A stretch of 11,829 nucleotides of DNA, taken from the NCBI GenBank assembly GCA_023415595.1, contig JAEZJW010000115.1, forward strand, positions 1 to 11,829, written 5' to 3'. The notes below the pieces were generated by a model that made no database searches, was not told the DNA's origin, and saw nothing but the letters and a program-made list of their open reading frames with translations. Below are positions 1 through 6,540 of this stretch, piece by piece. This DNA is from Bacillota bacterium (GTDB taxonomy: Bacteria > Bacillota > Clostridia > Lachnospirales > Lachnospiraceae). A program made the translations under genes and the position numbers. Numbering within the stretch: position 1 is the stretch's first letter; every line of letters starts with the position of its first letter.

Positions 1-35
1 TCTTTTTATGCAAGAAAGAAGCAGACTTAAATGAA

Positions 36-82
36 CCCACAGGGAGTTTCTGACCGCATGTATCGGTAGAAGTATCTGTGGG
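36..82 (+). other. Structured 5' leader hairpin upstream of the MutS2-like gene
   Basis: Arms CCCACAG (36-42) and CTGTGGG (76-82) pair perfectly. Inside them, TTTCT (47-51) and ACCG (53-56) pair with CGGT (64-67) and AGAAG (68-72), with G52 bulged and a 7-nt loop (57-63). A small internal loop of 4 by 3 nt separates the two helices. The element ends 18 nt before the ribosome binding site. It is followed by A/T-rich sequence but no real T run, so it does not look like a simple terminator. It could be a cis-regulatory leader or the end of an upstream transcript. No known riboswitch class was recognised. Confidence 0.5.
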
Positions 83-100
83 AATTTATTTATATATCTG

Positions 101-106
101 AAGGAG
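101..106 (+). promoter_or_regulatory. Ribosome binding site that decides the MutS2-like start
   Basis: AAGGAG lies 10 nt before ATG at 117 but only 1 nt before an in-frame TTG at 108. That makes the TTG an unlikely start and favours ATG 117, with a second ATG directly after it at 120. Confidence 0.75.
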
Positions 107-116
107 TTTGAGATTT

Positions 117-2069
117 ATGATGATTGAGAAGTCAATGAAAGCATTAGAGTTTGATAAAATATTATATATGTTGAGTGAACATGCCGTATCCGCAGTAGCC
201 AGGCAGAAGCTGCTAGCATTAAAGCCTTACTTAAATCTGTCTGAGGTAAAATTGAAGCTGCAGGAAACAACTGAGGCGGTAACTATCCTGGAGCACATCG
301 GCACACCGCCGCTTCCTCTGATGAAGGATACCGACATGTTATTAGAACTGGCGGAAAAAGGCTCCATGCTGATTCCCGAGCAGCTGACCATGGTCGGTAG
401 TTTCCTGACAGCCTGCAGCCGCATGAAGCAATTCCTGAAAAGGGCCGAATCCCTGAGGGTCTCCGTAGCAGACTACGGTGGTTCCGTTGTTCTGCTGCCT
501 TCACTACTCAGTGAGATTGAACGGTCCATCCGTAATAACATGCTGGATGACAATGCTTCGGCAGAGCTAAAGAGCATCCGCAGGAAGATGGATCAGCTGC
601 GTCAGGAGATGAAATCAAAGCTGGAGAGTATTCTCCGCAGCAAAAAGGAATGGTTTACGGAAAGCTTCGTAGCCACAAGGAACGGGCATTTCGTCCTTCC
701 GGTGAAAAAAGAATATAAGAATAATGTCAGTGGTTCTGTACTTGATATTTCCTCCACCGGCTCAACGTACTTTATTGAACCCACCTCTGCCTCGAAGCTG
801 AAGGAGGAACTATCCCAGCTGGAGATTGAGGAAAGCAATGAGGAACGAAGGATTCTCTATTCACTGACAGCGCTAGTCGTGGAGCATGCCACAGAAATCC
901 GGTTGGATATAGAAGCCATGGAGGTATTGGATATCGTATTTGCCAAAGCAAAGCTTAGCCTGTCCATGAAGGCAGTCCCCGTCCTGATGAACAGTACTCG
1001 GAGTATCAGGATAGAGGGCGGAAGGCATCCGCTAATCCCTGCTGCCGAATGTGTTCCCCTGGATTTTAATTTGGGGAATGGAGTGAACGGCATCGTGATT
1101 ACCGGGCCAAATACCGGAGGGAAGACTGTTGCGCTAAAGACCGTCGGATTATTCGGTCTGATGGCACAGAGTGGCCTTCATATTCCCTGTGTCAGTGCCG
1201 AATTGTGCATGAATAATGCCGTCCTATGTGACATCGGGGATGGCCAGAGCATTACTGAGAACCTCTCTACCTTCTCCTCCCATATCATGAGCATCATCGG
1301 AATTCTGGAACATTCAGACCGCAGCAGCTTGATTCTGCTGGATGAACTGGGTTCCGGTACGGACCCGGCAGAAGGCATGGGAATCGCAATCTCGATCCTG
1401 GAGGAGCTGAGCGAGAAAGGCTGTCTCTTTGTGGCAACCACCCATTATCCCGAGGTGAAGGAATATGCACACAAGAAGGAAGGTCTGACCAACGCCAGAA
1501 TGGCCTTTGACCGGGAAAGCTTAAAACCGCTCTATCGGCTGGAGATCGGGGAGGCAGGAGAAAGCTGCGCCCTCTATATTGCCAAACGGCTGGGACTTCC
1601 GTCAAAAATGTTAAAGCGCGCTTATGAGGAGGCTTATCTGAAGGAAGGACATCCGGACCGCAAGATCCCGGAAGCAGATTTTCTTACACTTTCAGGTAAT
1701 GAGAAAGCACAAGTAAGAGCTGTCGTTAATTTAAATCGTATCGAGGACGAGAAACCGAAGAAGCAGATAAGCACCCGCAGTCAACGTTTTCAGCTCGGTG
1801 ATTCCGTTATGGTTTATCCCCAGAAGAAAATCGGAATCGTATACCGTCAGGCAAATGAGAAGGGCGAGATTGGGGTGCAGATCCAGAAAAGCAAAGAGCT
1901 GATCAACCATAAAAGATTGCAGCTGATCGCACCTGCGTCCGAGATGTACCCTGAGGATTACGATTTCTCCATCGTGTTTGACAGCGTAGCAAACCGTAAG
2001 GCCCGGCATAAGATGGAGAAGGGCTATCAGCCCGATCTCGAGATCGTATACGAGAAAGAAAATCATTAA
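117..2069 (+). CDS. MutS2-family DNA-binding ATPase lacking the Smr domain
   Basis: The protein has 650 aa from ATG 117. The N-terminus (K-A-L-E-F within the first 12 residues) and the long helical core/clamp region are MutS2-like. The ATPase domain is intact: Walker A GPNTGGKT at about 330-337, STFSSH at about 384-389, Walker B LILLDE with ELGSGTDP from about 405, and the TTH switch at about 441-443. A beta-rich segment near 558-605 resembles the KOW-like region of MutS2. The usual C-terminal Smr endonuclease domain is absent. MutS2 proteins are normally about 780 aa, and this one ends in a short unrelated tail. MutS2 proteins recognise branched DNA or stalled ribosomes; without Smr this protein could bind and hydrolyse ATP but would lack the MutS2 nuclease activity. 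It appears monocistronic, and a strong terminator follows. The family is certain; the exact role is not. Confidence 0.9.
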   Translation: MMIEKSMKALEFDKILYMLSEHAVSAVARQKLLALKPYLNLSEVKLKLQETTEAVTILEHIGTPPLPLMKDTDMLLELAEKGSMLIPEQLTMVGSFLTACSRMKQFLKRAESLRVSVADYGGSVVLLPSLLSEIERSIRNNMLDDNASAELKSIRRKMDQLRQEMKSKLESILRSKKEWFTESFVATRNGHFVLPVKKEYKNNVSGSVLDISSTGSTYFIEPTSASKLKEELSQLEIEESNEERRILYSLTALVVEHATEIRLDIEAMEVLDIVFAKAKLSLSMKAVPVLMNSTRSIRIEGGRHPLIPAAECVPLDFNLGNGVNGIVITGPNTGGKTVALKTVGLFGLMAQSGLHIPCVSAELCMNNAVLCDIGDGQSITENLSTFSSHIMSIIGILEHSDRSSLILLDELGSGTDPAEGMGIAISILEELSEKGCLFVATTHYPEVKEYAHKKEGLTNARMAFDRESLKPLYRLEIGEAGESCALYIAKRLGLPSKMLKRAYEEAYLKEGHPDRKIPEADFLTLSGNEKAQVRAVVNLNRIEDEKPKKQISTRSQRFQLGDSVMVYPQKKIGIVYRQANEKGEIGVQIQKSKELINHKRLQLIAPASEMYPEDYDFSIVFDSVANRKARHKMEKGYQPDLEIVYEKENH

Positions 2070-2125
2070 ATTAATAAGGCGCCATTTCTAGGCAGTGGTG
2101 TTTATCACATTGTTAGATTTATAGT

Positions 2126-2166
2126 AAAAGTCCAGACTCTCGAAACTCTCGAAAATCTGGACTTTT
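2126..2166. terminator. Intrinsic terminator between convergent genes
   Basis: An 11-bp perfect stem, AAAAGTCCAGA (2126-2136) with TCTGGACTTTT (2156-2166), is followed by more T residues on the plus strand. It ends the MutS2-like transcript. On the minus strand the left arm gives a shorter T stretch, so it may also stop the thioesterase operon. The 19-nt loop holds two tandem copies of CTCTCGAAA (2137-2154). Confidence 0.9.
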
Positions 2167-2205
2167 TTATTAGCTATTTTTTATAATAAATATTTTTCAT
2201 CGTTC

Positions 2206-2646
2206 TTATAGAGTTGCCTCAACTCCTGTCCACTTGGACAGAATTTCATACATTTCCTTATAGTTCTTCTTCAGACTGGCCATTTTAAAATCTTTGGTAA
2301 CAAAGCAATGCTCCGTCTTGCCCGTAACCCTTAATTGTCTGCTTTTCTCATCCAGAATGCGGTATTCTATTGTCATCTTGATTCCGTTGAAGAATGCAAG
2401 CTTCGGAACAACTAAGACATTTTCCTTGAATCTGACCGGCTGTTTATATTCGCAGTAAGCACTTAATACCGGACAATAGAGCCCTGCTGCCTCAATCTGA
2501 TCAAACCCCAGTCCGATCTGGTCCAGGAGATCCACCCTGGCTTCCTCGAACCAGCGGATATAATTGGAGTGGTGAACAACAGCCATCTGATCCGTCTCAT
2601 AGTACATCGCCTGGCGGCGGTAAGGTTTGATTTCATTGTTATTCAA
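2206..2646 (-). CDS. YbgC/FadM-like 4HBT acyl-CoA thioesterase
   Basis: This 146-aa hotdog-fold protein carries the YbgC-type signature near its N-terminus: E17-T-D19-Q-M, then V-V-H-H-S-N-Y and R-W-F-E-E-A-R. Asp19 is the expected catalytic acidic residue, and the length is typical for single-domain acyl-CoA thioester hydrolases. The start is TTG: the first ATG downstream falls at residue 14, directly against the catalytic motif, and a GGGAG sequence sits about 9 nt before the TTG. The TTG overlaps the stop of the upstream SDR gene in TTGA (2643-2646), so translation is probably coupled. It likely hydrolyses an acyl-CoA linked to the SDR substrate; the acyl chain is unknown. Confidence 0.88.
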   Translation of the reverse strand: MNNNEIKPYRRQAMYYETDQMAVVHHSNYIRWFEEARVDLLDQIGLGFDQIEAAGLYCPVLSAYCEYKQPVRFKENVLVVPKLAFFNGIKMTIEYRILDEKSRQLRVTGKTEHCFVTKDFKMASLKKNYKEMYEILSKWTGVEATL

Positions 2647-3380
2647 GTGTAATCTCTCCCTTCATAATTCCAGCCCAAGTCATTGTGGTAAATCATCTGT
2701 CTGCTCATCCCGCCATCTATGATCAGGTTCTCTCCGGTGATGAAGCTACTGTCACTGCTGCATAGAAACAGTACCGCCTTGGCAATATCCATGGGGGTTC
2801 CTACCCTTCCTGCCGGGTGCTGCTCATGATCCTCCCTGCCAAAGCTCCCCTCCGTCGTGTCAATCCAACCGGGAGAAATACTGTTGACCCTGACCCGTCC
2901 GGACAGACTGACTGCCAGGGCATGGGTCAGTGCTGTAATCCCGCCTTTGGCTGCGCTGTAGCTCTCCGTATCCTCCTGGGACATAAATGCCCTGGTGGAG
3001 GATATGTTAACGATGGAGGCTCCCTTATTAAAATACGGAAGGAATAAGCTGGACAGAAGATAGGGTGCAGCTACTCCGGTCCGAAGTACATAATTAAAAT
3101 CCTCGAAGCTGCAACCAGATAATATTCCTTTTTTGCTTAGACAAGCATTATTAATCAGATAATCCACTGAGCCAAAGCGCGTTATAACCTTTTCTGCGAA
3201 ATCCCTCAGCACCGCTTCTTCCGACAAGTCCCCTGAATAGTAAAAGTCACAGACAGACGGCTGCTCCTCCAGATCTATGACGGAAGTCACGGCTCCTGCA
3301 CGCCGGAACTCTTCCGTTATGCACCTGCCGATTCCTTTCGCTCCTCCGGTGATGACCACTTTCTTATCCTTAAATTCCAC
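2643..3380 (-). CDS. Short-chain dehydrogenase/reductase (SDR) family oxidoreductase
   Basis: This 245-aa protein is a classical SDR of usual length. It has the Rossmann TGGAKGIG motif at 11-18, N-N-A at 77-79, the catalytic Ser in N-I-S-S (127-128), Y141-x3-K145, and P-G-W at 170-172. The C-terminal I-D-G-G-M is typical of 3-oxoacyl-ACP-reductase-like SDRs. It probably uses NAD(P)H to interconvert a carbonyl and an alcohol; the substrate cannot be told. The start is GTG at 3380, with AGGAGG (3389-3394) 8 nt upstream, which is a strong site. It lies 49 nt after the diguanylate cyclase gene and overlaps the thioesterase gene by 4 nt, so the three probably form one transcript. Confidence 0.9.
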   Translation of the reverse strand: MEFKDKKVVITGGAKGIGRCITEEFRRAGAVTSVIDLEEQPSVCDFYYSGDLSEEAVLRDFAEKVITRFGSVDYLINNACLSKKGILSGCSFEDFNYVLRTGVAAPYLLSSLFLPYFNKGASIVNISSTRAFMSQEDTESYSAAKGGITALTHALAVSLSGRVRVNSISPGWIDTTEGSFGREDHEQHPAGRVGTPMDIAKAVLFLCSSDSSFITGENLIIDGGMSRQMIYHNDLGWNYEGRDYT

Positions 3381-3429
3381 CTGTGGCTCCTCCTGTAAGT
3401 ATTATGTAGCCCTATGTGCTGAGCACTTC

Positions 3430-4320
3430 CTAGCCTTCCACCCTGTTCCTGCCGTTATTCTTAGCCAGATAAAGGTTTTTATCCGCACATTCTATGATTT
3501 TCTCGATTGTCACACCGGTTTCCGGTATCAGGTGGCATATTCCAAAGCTTGCAGTAGCACGGATTTCCATTCCATTAAAAGTAATGACGGTATTCTCAAA
3601 GGCTTTTCTCATCCTTTCCGCGATCTCACGGGTAATATCCCTGCTGGCTCCAGGAATACATATCAGGAATTCCTCTCCGCCATATCGGGCTACCCAATCC
3701 GTCTCCCTCTTCAGCTCTTCAGCCAGAACCCTAGCAAATATCCTTAAAACCTCATCCCCTGCCAGATGTCCATAAGTGTCATTGACCTGTTTGAAATGAT
3801 CAATATCTGCCATCACAAGCCCTAATCTATGACCGGAAATCGTTGCATTCACAACATCCGCAGGAAGCTTCTCATAGATATATTTTCTGTTATAAATACC
3901 GGTAAGAGGATCCTTGGATGCCACAAGATTAATATTTTCAATTATTCCGCTTACGATATTCCTATGATCACCCTCTGAGCTCTGAAGCATCAAACTATTT
4001 GTAACGTTTTTGAACAGTTCGATGACTGCCTTTCTGTCCGAGAGCTGAATGGGCACTGCAGTAATCATTAGTATATCATTCTTGGAATATTCAAGCTTTA
4101 TGAAGGTTTCATTCTCATGATAAGCCCTCATGGAAACACAATTTTCACATTCCTTGTGCTTCCCCAAAAAATCAAAACATTTCAAAGGAGCCTCAAGCTT
4201 TTCATACTCGGTATAACTGATTACCCTTTTATTTACCGGATCGACCAAACGAATCTTGTCATATAATTTTTCCACAATATTCAATTTCTCATAAACTTCA
4301 TATATCTCCTTATCGTACAT
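3430..4320 (-). CDS. Diguanylate cyclase with N-terminal Cys-rich sensor-like region (GGDEF)
   Basis: The protein has 296 aa. The C-terminal GGDEF domain starts at about 136 (D-P-L-T-G-I-Y-N-R). It has the metal-binding A-D-I-D near 171-174, an intact active-site loop GGEEF at 214-218, and an I-site R205-E-T-D208 five residues upstream. It should therefore make c-di-GMP from GTP and be product-inhibited. The first 130 residues have no membrane helix or signal peptide and resemble a small PAS-like sensor. They contain C48, C58 and C61 (C-x9-C-x2-C), which could bind a metal, heme or Fe-S cluster (inference). ATG 4320 has AAGGAGG 6 nt upstream. It is the first gene of the minus-strand set. The 146-nt divergent gap towards the coat gene shows no promoter I would assign firmly. 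Confidence 0.92.
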   Translation of the reverse strand: MYDKEIYEVYEKLNIVEKLYDKIRLVDPVNKRVISYTEYEKLEAPLKCFDFLGKHKECENCVSMRAYHENETFIKLEYSKNDILMITAVPIQLSDRKAVIELFKNVTNSLMLQSSEGDHRNIVSGIIENINLVASKDPLTGIYNRKYIYEKLPADVVNATISGHRLGLVMADIDHFKQVNDTYGHLAGDEVLRIFARVLAEELKRETDWVARYGGEEFLICIPGASRDITREIAERMRKAFENTVITFNGMEIRATASFGICHLIPETGVTIEKIIECADKNLYLAKNNGRNRVEG

Positions 4321-4466
4321 CCTAATCCTCCTTTCTCATCCGTGGTATAACTTTCCATGATAAATTTATTAATACATTATCATATTTGAACAACCACTGC
4401 AACTGTACTTTATATTTCGGGATAGAAATTCTATTTTTTGAAATACTATTGTCGGAGGTGTTTATC

Positions 4467-5012
4467 ATGATTAGTAATATTACATTAAGTACAAAAGAAA
4501 GGTATCTGCTTGAGGATGAAAAAACCCATGAGGAGCAATGCATCCTGAAGTATGACAACTATGCCAATTTAGCGGCCGATGCACAATTAAAAGCAGTATT
4601 CCGTGCAAATGGCCAAAAGGAAAGGGAGCATCTGGAGACAATCAACCAGCTGCTTCAGGGCAAGGTTCCTTCCATGGCGGGCCAAGGCCAAAACAGCCAG
4701 AGTTCATCCGGTCAGAGCAATAACCAGAGCCAGGGTGCATCTAATCAGTCACAACAAGGAGCTTCTCAGACTTCTCAGCAGAGCGCGGTAGAAATGAGCG
4801 GTTCGCAAAGCTTTAAAATGTCTGACAAGGAAATGTGCACTGATATGCTGAGTACTGAAAAATATGTTTCCGGTACTTATGATACTGCCATCTTTGAATT
4901 CAGCGATGCACAGGTAAGAGATGTACTGAACCACATCCAGAAGGAAGAACAGAAGCATGGCGAAGCAATCTTTCAGTATATGCAGAGCAAGGGAATGTAT
5001 TCCTCAAAGTAG
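4467..5012 (+). CDS. Spore coat protein, Coat_F (CotF-like) family
   Basis: The protein has 181 aa from ATG 4467, with GGAGGTG 6 nt upstream; a longer in-frame ORF upstream lacks a ribosome binding site. There are two helical, ferritin-like halves. Residues 12-65 contain D-E-K-T-H-E-E and E-R-E-H. Residues 118-178 match the Coat_F pattern: D-K-E-M-C-T-D-M-L, E-V-like D-A-Q-V-R-D-V-L, E-E-Q-K-H and Y-M-Q-S-K-G-M-Y. A flexible linker rich in Gln, Ser and Gly (about 67-112) joins them. Proteins of this family are coat or forespore-associated proteins, so this one points to a spore-forming host and expression during sporulation. No sigma-E/K promoter could be fixed with confidence. It is divergent from the diguanylate cyclase gene. 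Confidence 0.85.
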   Translation: MISNITLSTKERYLLEDEKTHEEQCILKYDNYANLAADAQLKAVFRANGQKEREHLETINQLLQGKVPSMAGQGQNSQSSSGQSNNQSQGASNQSQQGASQTSQQSAVEMSGSQSFKMSDKEMCTDMLSTEKYVSGTYDTAIFEFSDAQVRDVLNHIQKEEQKHGEAIFQYMQSKGMYSSK

Positions 5013-5042
5013 CAGATTATGTCTCCCTAAAAGAAAATAAGA

Positions 5043-5078
5043 ATTAATGAATGCCCGGTTTAGCAGGAATTCATTAAT
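5043..5078. other. AT-rich hairpin after the spore coat gene
   Basis: Perfect 10-bp arms ATTAATGAAT (5043-5052) and ATTCATTAAT (5069-5078) enclose a 16-nt loop. On the minus strand it is followed by T-rich sequence, so it may back up the neighbouring terminator. The loop holds GCCCGG, a copy of the left arm of the next hairpin. Confidence 0.55.
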
Positions 5079-5080
5079 AA

Positions 5081-5106
5081 AAATAGCCCGGATTTCCGGG
5101 CTATTT
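5081..5106. terminator. Intrinsic terminator of the lysine-riboswitch operon, shared with the coat gene
   Basis: An 11-bp stem, AAATAGCCCGG (5081-5091) with CCGGGCTATTT (5096-5106), has a 4-nt loop. Read on the minus strand, the hairpin is followed by a T-rich stretch (TATTTTTATT), placed 21 nt after the permease stop. On the plus strand the tail is weaker, but the site is the first GC-rich hairpin after the coat gene. Confidence 0.85.
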
Positions 5107-5126
5107 CTGCGCATTGTAAAGAAATT

Positions 5127-6503
5127 TTATAGCAGGAAGAGAGCCACAAGGAAGGTCGCAGCAAAGCCGATCAATACCGGCTTCAGATTCTTCTTCGCCA
5201 GCTCCAGAGGATTCACATTACAGATGGCAGCCACAGGGATGATCCCCCAGGGAATAATCGTTCCTCCGCCCACCCAGATCGTAGTGATCTGCCCAAGGGC
5301 AGCCAGGGTTTCCTTACTGACATCAACAGCTTTGGAAAAGGTATCTGCCAGGGAACCGATGAGGGGCAGTCCGGAGAAACCCGAACCGTCAAGTCCCGTA
5401 ATAATACCTACAATCATCTGAATGATTGCCGCCGGAATCTTGGACAGGGTGATATGATCGGCAAGATAAAGTCCCAGATCGGATAACAGACCTTTCGCCT
5501 CCGATCCGAGAATCTTCTGTGCCATCTCCTCACTTCCGAGGAAGAAGAAGGCTCCAATAACAATGACCGGTGCAAAGATCTTTATCCCGAAGATGAAGCC
5601 ATCCTTGATGTAGTCGGTAATCTTCTCAAGGCACAGAGAACCCTTGTGCTGCACGACAGCCACAAAGCACATAATCAATACTGCGGTTCCTCCTACCAGA
5701 GCGGTTGCATCCCCACCCTTCAGCTTATAGCTGTACATCAGCCAGATGTCAATTAGAAATGCCAGTGGAGTAACAATCGCAACCAGAGCAACTCCCGGTG
5801 TTACTTTTGGTTTAACTTCTTGCTTCACTTTCGCTTTCGGAAGCTTCTCCGCTGTAAGCATCACCTGCTTCATATCCTTCCTCATCATGAGGAAGCTGGC
5901 AAGTACGGTTACCGTACTCATCGTCAGCCACAACGGCAGGACTGCCTTACTAAGTGTCAGGGAATCGCTGATCCCTGCTGCCTTTGAGGTAATGGCAGGG
6001 GCACCCTGGATGAAGAAGTCACTGGATAAGCCAATTCCATGACCGAAGATATTCATAGCAACAGCAGCCCAGATCGGCGTTAACCCAGCCTTAATCGCAG
6101 CCGGAAGCATGATTGCTCCGACCAGGGCCACAGCCGGCGAAGGCCAGATAAACCAGGAGAAGAACAGCATGATGAACCCTAAGAGGAAAAATGCCACCAC
6201 TGGGTTTACCATGATCTTTTTCAGCGGCCTCATCATCAGCTCGTCCGCCCCGATATCCTGGAGTGCCTTTGACATCGCGATAACGAGTGAGATAACCAGA
6301 ATGATTCCCCAGAATTCATTTCCGGAGATAATTAATGAGTTATAAACAGTTTGAATCCCCTTGACCAGACTTCCGGAATACATAAAGCCGATGATAAATA
6401 TGCCAAGGATGCAGGGTAATACCGTGTCCTTACGAAAGCCCATCGTTATAATTACGATTAGCACGATCAGGAAATAAACCAAATGCAATGATGTTAATAC
6501 CAT
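5127..6503 (-). CDS. Polytopic membrane permease, ion-transporter-superfamily-like; candidate lysine transporter
   Basis: This 458-aa, very hydrophobic protein has about 11-12 predicted membrane segments and a charged Lys-rich cytoplasmic loop near residues 208-232, which splits it into two halves. Features that look conserved are G-H-G-I-G-L-S-S-D-F-F in the first half, and D-G-S-G-F-S-G-L-P-L and G-G-G-T-I-I-P-W-G in the second half. This layout fits the broad NhaC/ArsB/DASS-like secondary carriers, but I do not recognise a named family. ATG 6503 has a G-rich ribosome binding site 5 nt upstream. It lies 37 nt after the FAD oxidoreductase gene and is read from the same lysine-riboswitch promoter. 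The context therefore suggests import of lysine or a lysine-related compound (inference). The sequence alone does not give the substrate. Confidence 0.78.
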   Translation of the reverse strand: MVLTSLHLVYFLIVLIVIITMGFRKDTVLPCILGIFIIGFMYSGSLVKGIQTVYNSLIISGNEFWGIILVISLVIAMSKALQDIGADELMMRPLKKIMVNPVVAFFLLGFIMLFFSWFIWPSPAVALVGAIMLPAAIKAGLTPIWAAVAMNIFGHGIGLSSDFFIQGAPAITSKAAGISDSLTLSKAVLPLWLTMSTVTVLASFLMMRKDMKQVMLTAEKLPKAKVKQEVKPKVTPGVALVAIVTPLAFLIDIWLMYSYKLKGGDATALVGGTAVLIMCFVAVVQHKGSLCLEKITDYIKDGFIFGIKIFAPVIVIGAFFFLGSEEMAQKILGSEAKGLLSDLGLYLADHITLSKIPAAIIQMIVGIITGLDGSGFSGLPLIGSLADTFSKAVDVSKETLAALGQITTIWVGGGTIIPWGIIPVAAICNVNPLELAKKNLKPVLIGFAATFLVALFLL

Positions 6504-6540
6504 AATGTCCCCCTAAAGTTTTTTATTCTTCCCCGTTGTA

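Noticed and set aside
43..72. Resemblance of AGTTTCT-GACC to the J2/3 part of purine riboswitches
   Set aside because: There is no P2 hairpin, no matching J1/2 and no three-way junction; the stretch forms a single extended hairpin.
108..116. TTG start for the MutS2-like protein
   Set aside because: The ribosome binding site ends one base before it, so ATG 117 is better placed.
1294..1605. 103-residue minus-strand ORF inside the MutS2-like gene
   Set aside because: It is antisense to the conserved ATPase motifs and shows no domain or ribosome binding site.
3277..3747. 156-residue plus-strand ORF opposite the SDR and cyclase genes
   Set aside because: It is antisense to two clearly conserved proteins and has a composition expected of a shadow frame.
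4386..4466. Upstream extension of the spore coat protein by 27 residues
   Set aside because: There is no ribosome binding site upstream of it, whereas GGAGGTG lies just before ATG 4467 and the extension has no coat-like sequence.
4322..4558. 78-residue minus-strand ORF between the cyclase and coat genes
   Set aside because: It overlaps the start of the coat gene, has no recognisable domain, and covers the divergent regulatory gap.
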